Numbered from the stretch's first letter, positions 26,974-48,156 are shown. The stretch: DNA of 64,000 bases from Amoebidium appalachense (GCA_963693365.1 CAVNZM010000003.1:7130001-7194000), one strand, 5' to 3'. Program-made: numbers and translations. Notes: generated from the letters alone by a model not told the origin.

Positions 26974-27905
26974 ATGAGTGTCCAGATTCCTCTGCGCGTG
27001 TTCAACCTCACAAACAGTGTCATTGGAAATGGCATTGGCAAGGCCCTGAGCGGCTGGTTCGTGAACGCCTCGGGCTACAGAAAATATGGTAGGCACACAC
27101 GCGTGCAGGATGAGGGTGGCAGGGGGGAAACAGAGGAAGGAGAGGACGTCACAGGGAGAAGCAGACCTAAGTTTGCTGCTTCTAGCTTGTAGCAAAGCAA
27201 ATCATCGGAACCTATCATCGGTGCTGAAGTGTATACACCATGGGTTGTTTGTTTTTGAAGCACACACAAATGGATTTGTGCTAATTCTTCGGAGACAGTA
27301 GGCGGTGAATGTAGGGCGTTTTCCACTTACTAGGTTCGACGAGAAGGGAAAGTTGACATTCACGGACACCATTTTTTTGGTCCAATCACTGTTACTGTGT
27401 TGAGGGTTTATTCTTGAAGGGGTCAGGCAGTGTTTGGAGGCACTCCAATTGGAACGGATATTCTGGACAGTAGGGTGTTTCGACGGATGGGTGAAGTTGT
27501 GAGGTCATTTTAAAGGGGCAGGGAGCCTTACGGAAGCTGGAGCCTACTTTTGTTTTGTGTGGTGGGTGGTGGTGTTGGTGGTGGTGGTGATTGTTGCTGT
27601 TGCATGGGGAGAGGGTGTGATAGGGTGCGTCGTTGGTAGGCTTGGAGCATGTGTTGTGCAGTGTGTTTTTTCTCATTTGAATATGTTTTGGCTCTTAGCA
27701 GCTGTAGACACAAGGAGAATTTAACACACTATCAAGAGCCAATTAGTGTTGTGTGATTTTCTATTGAGCCGGTTTCTTCTGTGTGCGCAAGGTGTTGAGT
27801 ATGTGTTGCACAGTCAACTGTGCTTTGGCGTGTTGTCTCTATGCGTGTACCTGCGCTTATGGTGGTGTTTTTTCGTGTTGGTGCATACTCGCGTGCTGCC
27901 GGTTG

Positions 27906-27945
<40 letters not shown>

Positions 27946-28205
27946 GCGTGTGCGTGTGCGCGTGTTTATGTATGTTCGTGTGTGTGTGCATGCATGACAC
28001 AAGTGCATTGCACTTGCCCTAGGGTGGTGTGTATGTGTGTGTGTGCATGCAATGCACTTGTCCCTAGAGCAGGGTGTGTCTGATGTGTGTGGTAAAGTGT
28101 TTCCACACACACAAAACCACACACACATGCTTCTTGTTACTTTCTTCAACCGAAACACACACACTGGCACGCTCTTTCACGCACAGGGCACATACACACC
28201 CACCG

Positions 28206-28236
<31 letters not shown>

Positions 28237-29093
28237 GACCTACACAGATACACACACACTCACAGCATACATACATACAAACTGCACCGACGCACAAATA
28301 TATTTACACACACCCAAACACCCACACAAACCCAAAAACACGTACACTCACACACACTCACACCCACACCCCCTAACACATGTCGAAGAGAAAGAAGCTC
28401 ACACATGCGCTCTCATATATACATGCTCACACACTCACACTCACACACCCACACGTATACCCCCCCCCCCCCCCCCCCCCCAAACACACACACACGCACG
28501 CACGCACAGGGCTGCTCCTTGACGACATGATCATGGAGGAGGACCCCGACGTGCAGACGGCCCTCTCTCGGCTCAGCAGCAAGGAGCAGTATGACCGCCA
28601 GTTCCGCCTCAAGGTGGCCCTCGACCTGAGTCTCAAGCACCAGATCCTGCCCAAGGAGCTGTGGACCACCGACAAGGATGTACGTGTGGGTGGGTGTGTG
28701 GGGGGGGGAGAAGGGGTGGGTGTGTGTGTGCACGTGCGGGTGTTGGCAGGTGGATGTACGGGTGCGTGTGGGTGGTTGATGGGTTGGTAGTTGTGTGAGT
28801 ATGTGGGTGGGTGTTGGTGGAGAGGGAAGGGGGGGGGGGGGGGTTAGGTGCCGAATAGCGAATAGGGTTGGTTGATGGGTGTGCAACAGGGGGGAGGGGG
28901 GGGGAGGGTATGCTAAGGCCCATCCCTCGTATCAACATGCACCTCCATTTGCACGCATGGGAATGCACACAGGTATGCACATCTTTCTCACACACACACA
29001 CACACACACACACAGGACAAGCGCTACCTCTGGCCCGTGCTGCAGCAGGTGGCCAAGGAGCGCGTCGAGCGCGAGCAGCTCGATGCCATGTAA
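26974..29093 (+). CDS. UQCRB: Cytochrome bc1 complex subunit 7 (UQCRB/QCR7), 3 exons
   Basis: Small matrix-side subunit of respiratory complex III, needed for assembly and for packing against cytochrome b. Exons 26974-27088, 28510-28679 and 29016-29093, about 120 residues, the family's normal size. Diagnostic blocks are NASGYRKYGLLLDDM, with the conserved G-x-x-K/R-x-G then D-D, next DVQTALSRLSSKEQYDRQFR, and then LKHQILPKELWT, which closely matches animal UQCRB. The start ATG follows CACCATC and no upstream in-frame ATG fits. Intron 2 opens GTACGTGTGGGTGG and closes with (CA)n-CAG. Convergent with FCF2. Confidence 0.97.
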
Positions 29094-29190
29094 ATGTAAT
29101 TTGACGCTTGGACCCCCCTGTCGGCCCCGTGCCGAATTATAAGCCCCCCTGGGTTGCTGGCGCCGCAGGACACGGCTGGTTATGTTGCCA

Positions 29191-29196
29191 AATAAA
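29191..29196 (+). terminator. Poly(A) signal AATAAA of UQCRB
   Basis: AATAAA about 98 bases after the UQCRB stop codon, with GT-rich sequence following (ggttggtggtgg), as in a standard cleavage/polyadenylation site. Confidence 0.8.
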
Positions 29197-29250
29197 GGAG
29201 TAGTGGTTGGTGGTGGACACGTGTGATGATCGAGACCCCCCCCCCCCCCC

Positions 29251-29396
29251 TTGGGTCCTCCCTGAGGATGGGCTCTGCTTATGACGCATACTGTGCACAT
29301 GGCTGATGTTGCATACTTGAATGTTTGCCTTTGCATGTGTCCTGCACCATGCTTCTCGTCGTGTATGCGTACTTCGTACCGTGTTCCGCATTCAAA
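29251..29396 (-). repeat. Interspersed repeat family R1, copy 2
   Basis: Inverted relative to copies 1 and 4 on the plus strand, but in the same orientation relative to the neighbouring transcript (UQCRB, plus). Bounded by poly-C on both sides: at its 3' end ATTCAAA runs into poly-C, then (CA)n. Confidence 0.9.
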
Positions 29397-29823
29397 CCCC
29401 CCCCCCCACACACACACACATACACAGTGTGTTTATTTGCAATATTTGCGTTTGTTGTATGCCGTGAATGTGCGCTTTTTATCCTGTAACAAGTTGGCCC
29501 CACCATAGCATGCACATTGGGTGGGTGGAGCACCTAGTCACCGGCGTGGATAATAACTGGGCACATACTCAATTATTGGGTTATGATCACCAAGTTTATG
29601 CAGTCAGCATACAAAACAGCATGCACGAACGAACCGTTGGCAAACCAGGCACGCCCGCACGCTTACATGTGTGTGTGTGTGCACACACACAGTGCCACTA
29701 GAAGTGTAAATGTTTCTACCCACGTGCGCGTGTTATGTGCAGATGATGTCTTTGTCTGCCAAACATGCGAGTCTGAGTCGTTGTCGGGGCTGTGTGTCCA
29801 TACGTGCACATGCCCATGCTGAA

Positions 29824-29829
29824 TTTATT
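29824..29829 (-). terminator. Candidate poly(A) signal of FCF2
   Basis: TTTATT on the plus strand (AATAAA on minus) about 300 bases beyond the FCF2 stop codon at 30131. Confidence 0.4.
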
Positions 29830-30130
29830 CATGGTCATTCATGCCATTGGCTAAAAATCACGCCCCCATACAGGGTGCCCATGCCTGGCATACACAGTAT
29901 GCCTACTTTGGAAAAATGTTGAGGCGTTTAAACCCTGCCCAAACCAGCGATTTATGAACCACATGCAGCGCACTAACAAAATTGGGTGCCTCGGTTTGAC
30001 ACCTACACCGCACCCGGTGATCCGCATGTGCAGTGTTACATATATACGGGCACTGCTTCCGAACTCATTCTTCCTTGCAAATTACCCTTTGCAAACACAC
30101 CACACACCAAATAACACATAGAACCCCCCC

Positions 30131-37470
<7,340 letters not shown>

Positions 37471-40468
37471 GGCGTAGAAACACGTGCGGTGTCTGTACAA
37501 GTGTATGGGGAGGTGTATGTGTGTGGCTAATGAAATATGTTGTAGCACCGTCAACTTGCAAAGGATATCATAGTATATTGAATAAGCTTATTTGGCCGTT
37601 GTGCCAGAATTTGTTCACACTGCAGCTGCACAGTGCAGTCTGCGAACCGGTGCTGGTTGCAGAGAAGCCACAGCCCACGTGTTCATTAAGGACCTGATAT
37701 GATTGGATGAGCGCGCATCCGAAGGAATGTGTGTGGCTCACAAGGCGCGGCCCTCTCCGAGGTCAACAGAGCGAGATCAGTCACTCTGCTTGCGACAACG
37801 AACAGGACCTTAGTAGTAACCTCCATGGCATGCATATGGCATGCATCCCAGTGAGTGTGCTGCTTTTTCCTTACAGCCTACAGCGCCTGCATGCACCTGT
37901 TTCCTGCTTTGTGGCCTGAGCCATCAACACGGGGCCGGCTAAATCCTGGCAGGGGCAATAAATTCAGCGCTGCGCTTGCAAGCGCTTTCTTCGCTTACGT
38001 ATACATGCAGCTAAATTTACAGCTGGCTACCCGGACCCGCTGTCCCCGGCGCGAATGATACATCAGACAGTGCGGTTCCATAGTTTTTATTATTTGTCAC
38101 GTTTTGCTGTACTGTACATGTCATGCTCGTGTACACAGTAGGGTGGATCCATGCTGCAACCGAACGTCCATCAACCGAACACCAGATCTGATGATTTCAT
38201 TGGCTCTGGTCAGATCCAGTCCTGACGTGCATAAGTAAGTACGGAAACTGAATTCGATTGGTTCCCTAATGTCGACATCGAGATTTTGGATTTCCGTTCG
38301 TGTACATTTTATGCGTGCCCGAGTGGAGCACATAGAAAAGGTCTTCCAAAATGTTCAACTACGTCAGAAACCTTTTAGAACAGTTGAATTAATAACTTAT
38401 TCAAACTTCCTGCTTTTTTCTAGATGAGGGTGATAAATATGAGCTTCTGTCGACATCACATCCTGCCGACCGCTGGTCCAGGTGAAAGCCATCATTCACA
38501 AACCGGCAACGATAACTGTATGATATACAACCAATAGCTGTAAAGCTTGAGGTGTTCGGTTAATGGATGCGAAGTTGACAGCATTTGCTTTTCATGTTTT
38601 TGCTAGTAAATTAGACCGGAAGCACTATTTTTATTTTAATAACTGAAGATTTACATTATATTCTTACTCCGACAAAACAAAAGTACCCGTTTATCTCTAT
38701 TGGGAGCTGAGATATTGCATAGATCGGGTGCGAAAACGGTTAATGGATACGGTACCCTCACAGACACGAAATCGGTGCCATGATCCTGCCAGGTCTGGGT
38801 GAGTTTGTTTGCGGCGACCCATTGTCCCGACTGTTAGCCAATAAACATGGTCCTGTTGAAGTTCTTAGAGTTCTAACTTGGGGTTTACACACTTTTTATT
38901 GCGTGGACATTGCCGGAGGCCCAGCCACATTCGACGGCCTACTGCGTTTTCCAGCACAGCCAATCAAATGCAGCCAGTGACATATGTACATGCTAGGCAA
39001 CAATGAGCGCCATCGTAGGATCTGACACCCCTATTACATATTATGGGTAAGCAGATGCTAGCATCGGTAGCTCCGACAGAAAGTTAAGGCACCGGATCAC
39101 AATATCATACTGTGCAGCATTAATAAGGTGATCTAGGATAGTCATCTTAAAACGGATATATTGAGGAAAAGATGAAGAAAAGAGAATAAAACCGCCAATA
39201 ACCTCCGGTTCTAATACATTAGCTAACAGGTTGCATTTATTGATAGATATGCAGCCTTCTAACTTGTTCGACAAATTCTTGCTCAGCGTGGCCAAGGCGA
39301 GTCGATTCACACAGCGCCCCTTCTGAGTTCAAACAATTTTGCGAAAAATGAGTAGAATAGCGTTTAAATATGAAATTTCTTACATCTATATATGTATGTG
39401 CATTCACTGTGAGGCGCGGTGACGGAACAAGAAGCTTCGCGATTCATGGAATCATGGGGCCAGGACGCATATGAGTTGCCCAGCAACCGGGCAAAGCTAA
39501 AGCGGTTGAATTACGGCGTGATCAGAAGCCAATGGTTAGTCATATCTAGTCTGGCCTTTGGAATGCAAGAATTCGTGTTTAGGACCGAGATCCTCAGCTT
39601 TTCGAAGTAGAAAAAAGTCATTGCCCAGCGTTAAGATTGTATAGTATGGTGTTCCTAATATACTAAAAGGGTTACAATGCTATTGTGAAAAAAAAGAAAT
39701 CGAACTTTGAGAGGCAAGGTCCGAGAGTGTACATATACTGTCATGTAGTCCGAGACCTAGCCCTGATTGGCTCTAACCCAGATACTGCTGATAGCATGTG
39801 GTGCCCTGGAATGTGATTAACCCTACAACAATGGCATTGCTACAACAACATATTACTAATTATTTAAGTAATGCAAGTACATATTCACTCTTTATAACAA
39901 CTCTGATGCTTTAAGGTACAATCAAAACGCCAAGTATTAGGAAGAAATGGTGAAGTAGTGAGTTTGCCCCCCTCCAGATCGATGTTCGTGTTGATTCGTT
40001 GCCACTGCCACTATGAGGCATTAGTTTCATCCAATCACTGCATCGGATCTACTAAGAATGACGGTGACAGATAGGACTCCCCCCGCCCGTGTTTTGAACC
40101 CAAACATGTTCTGAACCCAAACACGTCGCGGACAATGCAAGGCTCTGCGTCACCACTCCCACCTGAAGCATATAGAATGATTATGACGTAAAAACGTGTA
40201 AGAGACTCAATAGATACATTCTGTAGGCAGGCCTTAGTGCTCCTGTAATATTGAGGAAGAGGCAGGGGACGGAGTGTCAAAGGGAGAGGGCATGGAACGT
40301 GGTTTACCACTTGAGTTCACGAATTGAAAACAGTTGCTGTTTTGCACGATTTCAACGAAGTTAGGGAGACCAATACTGGGCATAATAGGACACCACACAC
40401 GTCTTTGTAGCTGTTAAACAGTAGTCTAGCGTAGTGTATTTGCAGTGGAATAGAGAGGAGAAGAAGAA
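37471..40468. other. Microsatellite-free divergent spacer between FCF2 and the bHLH gene
   Basis: Two divergently transcribed genes flank this 3-kb island of ordinary composition. CCAAT motifs occur (for example near 38960). It should hold both promoters. Short open frames show no recognisable family. The contrast with the repeat-packed introns is marked. Confidence 0.5.
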
Positions 40469-41641
40469 ATGGCACACAATGGAAATATGAACCTGCCCTC
40501 ACCAGGTGCTGACGACGAATTTGAGTAAGTTTTTGTGTTTTTTGTAACATATTGGTGTAGAAACATAGGAAACCCAACTAAACCTGTGTATTTGCGCGTG
40601 TGTTTTCCGTTTGTGTGTGATGTATACGTGTGCTGCGTGTTGCTGTGCTGCGAAGGGGGGCAACATGATTCACTGTGTGCACTGTATTCCTTCACAAACA
40701 CTGAACGGATTTCACACACCATTAATTCAGTATGTTTGGTGTTTTTACAACCAGCAACGTTAATAAGCACTGGTTTTCATTATTATACTCTGTTAACACC
40801 TCCCTTTTGCTGTCGCTCAGCTTATCCGGTGCATGTCAGTATATTTGGTTTTGAAGTAACTGTGTTGCAGCGTTATTCGTCAGGCTTCCAAGCAATTTGA
40901 TTGCATTTCGTCGAGAGCACATGTGCATGCATGATAAAACTTCCATATGAACTGTTTTTTCTTTCTTCCTTTTTTTTGGAAGAAACCTTTCACCACACCC
41001 GTCTCTTCTTTCTCACCGCACGCAAATTGTGAATGCATATCATGTGCTGCGCTCTGCAGTGCGATACGGTACATGCAGCCACACAAAAGCTAAATCCAAA
41101 TGTGGGCAGCTTTTTTTTGTGCAAGCAAGCAACGATAACCCTCTGTGTTCGTTTTGCTTAGATACCATTTCCTCGCTCTCCTTATCCGCATCCCTCTCAA
41201 ACCCCGCTGCATTTCATCTATGTGCCTCCGCCACGCTACCACTCTATCACCTGCGCTCACGACTGGAAAAATGTCTAATAAAATGATTAACACGTTTGTG
41301 CACAACTTGATGCCCCTGCAACCCTGCAAACTGTGCAAACTTGTTCGTTCAGGCACAGTTCGCATGTACACAGAAAATTACATGCACATGCACCTGCAAT
41401 ACGCGACTATGTCCGAGTTTAGTAACTGTGTCATACAGGAAGGAGTAGTGTCTGGCTGTGCGGATGAACACACACACACACACACACACACGCCAACGGA
41501 TCACAATGCATACGCCCTTCTGTTTGTCCGCGCACGGATACAAGTACGTGCACACCGTGAGTGACACACACGTGTGTGTCAGGGGCAGGCATCCTACACA
41601 TGAGGGCACGAACGTGCTAGCATAGCCCACACTCAACGCGG

Positions 41642-41686
<45 letters not shown>

Positions 41687-42274
41687 CACTATAGTAACTG
41701 TTAAAAACAAGCTATGAGCACAGATAGATATAAAACGGCAAGCAAGCAACATACAATCACTCGACAATTTTGTTAGCCTTCCTAAAGTCACAAAATGTAT
41801 TGACAGTTACTTCGTTTCAAAGTTGGAATTTCTCTCTGTTGGGCAGGTGTGTGATCCGGTTGGTTGGATGTATACTACACGTTTATGGCAAGACATGGGC
41901 CCAGTACAGACGATATGCCACATGCACGAACACAATCATATGCAGCACACAGATGGAAGGAATGGAAACACATTCTACACCAACCACAAAAGACAGGCTC
42001 ATGCAACGGTTAACATTTTGCTTCAGTGCTTAGGCTCACATCCACGCATATTGACACAGTGGGAAATGCTAAGGAAATGCCATGCACTCCTCCTATGCAA
42101 ACGGCTTTCTGCCTACATGTGTTTCTGACTGGTTTGCTAACCATGGTGCCCCCCTCCTCCCCTCTCTCTCTCTCCCCCCCCTCCCCCCCCCCTTTCTTCC
42201 CCATCTTTCCGCCCCTCTTTTCCTTTCCTTTTTCTCACCTTGTGCACAAACCCGTGCCTGCTTGCGCGAACACA

Positions 42275-42325
<51 letters not shown>

Positions 42326-43338
42326 GCACGCACGCACACGCACACACACACAACAGTGAGACCGGGCCCACGGATTGCGGTAAGTACCCCATGTCTCCCC
42401 ACATGAACCCCCCTTTCCCCCCTCCCCCTCCCCCCCCTCCCCCGGCATCTTCACCACCTTTGTGATTCACAACCCCCCAAACATGGGAACGGGTGAGGGG
42501 GGGGGGGGGGGAATCTTTTTTTTGTGGATCCAATGGATATGGGAGGCATAGCACCCAAGTGCAATTTCAGACTCTAGACGAATGAGCAGCACCTCCCTAC
42601 CCCCCCCCCAATCCACCCACCCTCTCCCCCCGCCCGCCCGTCCGCCCCTGCCTGTGACGTCTGCTCGTATAAGTAACCCTGCTCGTTTCCGATCTAAGGC
42701 AGATGTTGCACCCATGTTCAAGTGAAACAGTACTTGAGTTGGACTTCCTTGACGAGGTGCATTTAATGGGGGAAATGGATTGGGTGCGATGACTTGGTCC
42801 CACCCTGAAATTGGGCTCTTCTTATTATGCTATTATTATTATTATTCTTATTATTACTCTTTGTGTATGTTACAGGTTTGTACTTTGTATTATTCTGTAC
42901 CGCTATCTGACCCCCCCCTCCCCACCTCCCCCCCCCCCCCCCCCTCTCTCCATGGGCTCTGCTTATTATGCATACTCTTTATGTATGGCTTGCATTCTGC
43001 ATCGTGTTATCCGTTTGTTCTTGTGTACTTCGTACTTTTTGACGCATTCAAAACCCCCCCCTCTCTCCCCCCACCCACCCCTCTCCCGATGTTGAATCCT
43101 CTTTTCTCCCCATCCCCCTTTTCCGGTGTTGAATCCCCAGCTCTCTGGTTACATGACATGAACAGACACGCCGCAGGGAATTCTCCCCTGTTCCCCTCCT
43201 TCCACTCCCCAACTACTTTGCAGTGTGCACACATTCTAACCAGCACCCCCGATACCCTCCTCCTCCGCCCTACACCTCAATCTCTTCCTTCCCCTCCCCT
43301 CATCCTCTCTCCTAAAACATACACACACACACACACAC

Positions 43339-43372
<34 letters not shown>

Positions 43373-44823
43373 CCAGGGCAAGCGCCTCTCCCTGCGTGAG
43401 AGCTATGATGAGCTTCGTGCGGTCCTTCCCATACTGGACACGTTTGACAAGCCAACCACCATCACCCTCTTACGTAAGGCCAACGAGTACGTGCACTTCA
43501 TCAAGCAGAAGGGGGGGACCTAGAGGCGGCAAAGGCAAACCTGGTGAAGGAGAATGGAAGCCTCCAGAACAGAATTGCACAGCTGCAGCAGCAACTGCAC
43601 TCGTTGCAGGAGGTGTGTGCAAGTGGTTGGGGTGGGCACATGAACGTGATGGAAAGCACTGCCCAAGGATGGGTCGTGTGAGCACATGCGCGCACATTCC
43701 TTTCATGGAGGACTGGCGAGGTGTGTTTTGGGGGGGAGGGGGGGGGGGGGGTTGCGGGGAGGGGAGGAAGGGGTGGGGTGGAGGGGGGGGGGGGGGGGGG
43801 GGGGGTAAGAATCTTAGAAGGATACACATAGACGGACATATTTGCAAACTGTGTACAAGATCATATACAAACCACACCTTGTGGCCCAGGTTGAAGGAAC
43901 CGGCTACAATGTACTGCCTTACATCTTACATGGCCTTAACCCCTCTCACCCTCACCCTCCTCCCCCCCCCGCCTCTTCCCCCTTTTGCTGACCCTCCATC
44001 CCTTGCAGCAGGCCAGCAAGGGTGGTGCCGTGACCCGCACAGCCTCTCTGCCCGTGCAGGGCATACAGGATGGCCTGGCTGAGCCCTTCCGCTTTGACGA
44101 CGGGTATGTGGGGGGTTGGATGGGGCACTAAAACTAGATGACTGACTCGAAGAAGCATACACACCAGACCTCTTCATGAGATCCACACACACACACCCTG
44201 GTAGCATGGTCACGAAGCACACCGCATGCACACTGAATCACTTGCACATTACTGGAGCCGATCAATTTATTGGATCATTACACTATCTGCAGTTTGTCTT
44301 TCACCTTTCACTCAGTCAAAACAAAACAGTACCCCACTTCCCAGTGTTGTGCATTCATCCTTTTGCTCGTTTCCACAGATGCCATGCCATATCATGCCAA
44401 ATCACACACCATCATGCTATATCATGATATACCCCTGGCTGTTTATAACTTAACTTGTACAGTGTGAAACATTACCTCCCCCACACCTCCCTTTCCCTCC
44501 CCCGTCTGTTCTAACAACCTTCCCCCTCCAACCCCCCCCTCCAGGCCCGGCCTAATGAACCCACTTGGGCCCAAACCCGGCATGATGCGGCCAGGCCCCC
44601 CTTTTGGAAAGATGATGGGCCCACCTGGCATGCCCCCCTCCACCACAATCCCCTCTTTCGCCCCAAGTACGTCCTTCCCCCCCCCCCCCCCCCCCCCCCG
44701 GGTCAGACGATCATATAAACCTAAATGCCCCCTCTTCCAACAACAAGTATCATGTGAGACTCTCCCTCCCCCCTCCCCCCTTCAACGCGCTCATACACAA
44801 CATCCGCCCGTCCCCATTTCTGA

Positions 44824-44872
<49 letters not shown>

Positions 44873-46081
44873 ACCCACACATACACACACACCTTCCCCG
44901 TCCCCCTCTCCCTCCCTTCTTCCCCACGCACTCCTCACAAGCAAACATGCCCAATCCTCCGACAGACGTGCATACTGCCACAATTGTCACAATCGTCTTC
45001 CTCGATTTCTAACACAATAGTCATTCCCCCCCTCCCCACCCCTTCACCTCCCCTTCTCCCCCCCCCCCCCTCTCCCCTCCTTCACCTCCCCCTCCCCCCT
45101 CCCCTTGCCACACACACCCTTCACACACCCTACCCAAAGCAACACACTCACTCCCCCCCCCCCTCGCCCCTTCACCCCCCTTCTCCCCCTCCCCTCCAGC
45201 CCACGCAACACTGCCGGCCGGTCTCAGTCCGTTCCCACCCCGATTGTTCTTGACGGCAACCCCATCATCGGCCCATCGACCCCCCTAAAATTTGAGCACA
45301 ACGCCTTCATTGCTGGTGGCCAGGCCGCACGCAGGAGCACCCAGCGGTTCACCCAGACAGCTACCATGCCCCTCACTATTGCATCCCCCTCACAGGTGTG
45401 TGAAAGGATCCCCCCCCCCCCCCCCCCCCCCCAAACACACACACATGCGCACACCCGGGGATGGCTTGCCCCCCCCCCCCCCTCCCCCCCCCCCCCCCCC
45501 CCTCCTTCCCCCCCCTGAAGATGGACTTAGCGAATGTTTCAACACCACCACACCAACCCACCGCTCACCCACCCACCTCCCCCCTTCACCCAAACACACA
45601 CATACCCTCTGCACACACACCCATCCCCGCGCCCCAGAACTGCATGTTTTTGACCACGCCTGTGTGCTCTTTGTGTTGTGCCCATGCCACGTGAGGTGAG
45701 GGTGGGCTCTCAGGGCTGTGTCCTCATGTCACTCCCCCCTCCTTCCTCTTTCCTCCTTCCAAAAGACTTGTTTCTTAGTCTGTTTTCGCCCATATCCCCT
45801 CTCCACATTGCTAAATATCACCTACTTGACAATTCTCCCCTCCCCCCTCCGCCCCCCTCCGCCCTCCCCCCCCCCCCTCCCCCCCATCCTCCCCTCCCCA
45901 TGCCAAAGAAGCCATCAATCTGTCCTGTATACAACCGTGCATTGTCTGTTGGTTCTAATCCTCCCTCCTCCCACTCCCCCACCACCACCACTACCTTTCC
46001 CCAGTCCCCATTTCCCCTCCTCGCTTTCCCTCCATGACCACTGCACGCATACACGCATATGTGCTCACATACGAAGACACG

Positions 46082-46137
<56 letters not shown>

Positions 46138-46840
46138 GACGCGCAGCATGTCACGGCTCCAACAGCGCCGTCACTCCCTCGTCGGGGACAGTCTAGCCCC
46201 CCAAGCCATCAGCGAGGAAACAGACACAAAACCCTTCCCTTCGACCCCCCCAGCCCTCAACAACAACCAAAATCTCAACCAAAACATCAACCGGCCACTG
46301 CCCCCCCTGGGCATGAACCCATCGGGGCGAAATTTGTTTGCGGGGTCCATGCCCGTGCTGCCTGAGCGCGGGGGGTATGGGGGGGCCAACGGTGGATTGG
46401 ACGGTTCCATGTCCCTGGACGGGTCGTGTCATGACGGAGATCTGGGGCTGAGTCTGGGGGGAGACCTCCCACCACTGATGCGGAGAGATAAGGGCGATGG
46501 CATGGACTTGGACTTTTTGGACATCCCGGGGCTGGGTAACCCAATGAGGTGGGGTCCTTGTGGAATTTCGGTTTTAATGAGAATATGGTGTGGGTTTTGG
46601 GTGCACACTTCGGGTTTTTGAATTGCTGAAATTCGTGTTGTTTGGATGATTAGTTGCATTCCATGGAAAGGTCCTGTTAGATCTCTGGTTGATATCCTCC
46701 GTACTATATTCCATACTTGGATATCTAGTAATGATTCAATTTTGTTCTTTTGAATATCACTGACTTGCATGCTTCTATTTGGATTTGATTTCTTGCATAA
46801 GTGTTCAAGCAGTGAATGGATGGCGCGGAAAAAAAAAAAA

Positions 46841-46882
<42 letters not shown>

Positions 46883-47176
46883 TAAGGTTGATGTGAATAA
46901 ATGCTTCGTTGATGCAAGCAAAAGATGGTATATTTCTATTATTATTTTTTAGATACCATGAAAACCTGCCATAAAAATGCACTCTTGATAAACTGCATAT
47001 GTGAGATAGAAGAAGGAGACGAAGTGGCATGAATGGTGGTGGGGATTTTTACGGAGAATGGCCTTGTGGTGGTAACAATAATGGCTCACTGATCATCCCT
47101 TCTTCTCCCCAATAATTCATACAAACAAACCCCCCTGCCCCTCACACACACACACACACACACTCACACTCACTCA

Positions 47177-47261
<85 letters not shown>

Positions 47262-47338
47262 CATGGACATGAACCATCAGACTGAGTGTGTTGACCTGGA
47301 CCGCATTCGGGCTGAGCTGCGATGCATGGGGGGTACGT

Positions 47339-47394
<56 letters not shown>

Positions 47395-48051
47395 CGGTGT
47401 GTACTTGTATGTTTGCGTGCTTGTATGTTTGCGTGCTTGTGTGTGTGTCTTTTTAAGTGAATTTGCACATGTGCACATACATGTAAGTTGACCCCGTGCG
47501 TGTGTTCTGTGTGTCTTAAGACGTGCGTGTGTTCTGTGTGTCTGTTCGGTGCATGAGCATCTGTGCCTTAAATTGTTAGTGTGTGGCGCATGCTTGTGCA
47601 TGCATGCATAAATGTTTGTGTGCAGATATTTTTCTGTATGCATTTGTGTGTGTGCGCGCAATGCATGAATGTGTACATGCATGGGTATTTGTGCTTGCAA
47701 TGATATTTGTATTTGGGTGCTACCAGTAATTTGTGTGTGCTCGCGTTGATAGTTGTGTGTGCATGGATTAGAGTGTGTGCATGTGTGGGCATGCTTGCAT
47801 GGGGTGCCGGTCTATGGTGGCTGGGCTGCATTAGGGTGATGGTTGTTTGAGCCACTGCACATAGTACGAGCAGGCGGTGGATTGGAATCATTGGGTGTTG
47901 TGTCGTGCCTATGGTGTTGCCCCGTGCACAGATGGGATACATATATTAGGTGGCCCTGGTATGCTGTGGTCGGGATATGTTGTGTAGAACCACCCGGGGG
48001 GCGGGGGCGCAGGGGCGCGGGGGAGGGAGGGAGGGGCATACCGTGTCAACG

Positions 48052-48095
<44 letters not shown>

Positions 48096-48156
48096 ATGCA
48101 TGCACATGTGATGTGTGTGGAACTTACCAGATGTCCATGCAGACCTAGATGGCTGA
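40469..48156 (+). CDS. bHLH-leucine-zipper transcription factor (about 9 exons, with a frame break)
   Basis: Nuclear E-box-type factor. Proposed exons: 40469-40524, 42357-42379, 43372-43612, 44009-44103, 44545-44666, 45200-45395, 46139-46548, 47262-47332, 48131-48156. Exon 3 encodes the helix-loop-helix (ESYDELRAVLP, loop, KPTTITLLRKANEYVHFIKQ), reminiscent of the MLX/MAX-type group. After a G7 run at 43511-43517 the frame meets TAG, while the -1 frame continues as a perfect zipper with five leucines at seven-residue spacing. Downstream exons are P/M/G-rich (GPPGM) and Q/N-rich, ending in acidic DLDFLDIPGLGN, as in activation domains. The basic region is incomplete in this model (no H-x-x-x-E), so an exon may be missing. 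The 5-to-6 junction is also off by one. The last exon is tentative. Confidence 0.65.
42951..43052 (-). repeat. Interspersed repeat family R1, copy 5 (most diverged)
   Basis: Retains 'atgggctctgcttat', 'gtacttcgtac' and the 'gcattcaaa'-poly-C end of R1. Poly-C lies on both sides. In the bHLH-gene intron upstream of exon 43372, sense-oriented like the other copies. Confidence 0.7.
47180..47393. repeat. (CA)n before and (GT)n after a bHLH-gene exon
   Basis: (CA)n at about 47180-47260 ends in the CAG acceptor of exon 47262-47332, and the donor GTACGT of that exon opens directly into (GT)n to about 47393. Confidence 0.95.

Larger units (their letters stand above)
29094..30130. other. Convergent spacer between UQCRB and FCF2
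   Basis: Holds the UQCRB 3' UTR and poly(A) site, R1 repeat copy 2, short AC tracts and a minus-strand AATAAA at 29824-29829. No other gene was seen. Confidence 0.6.
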
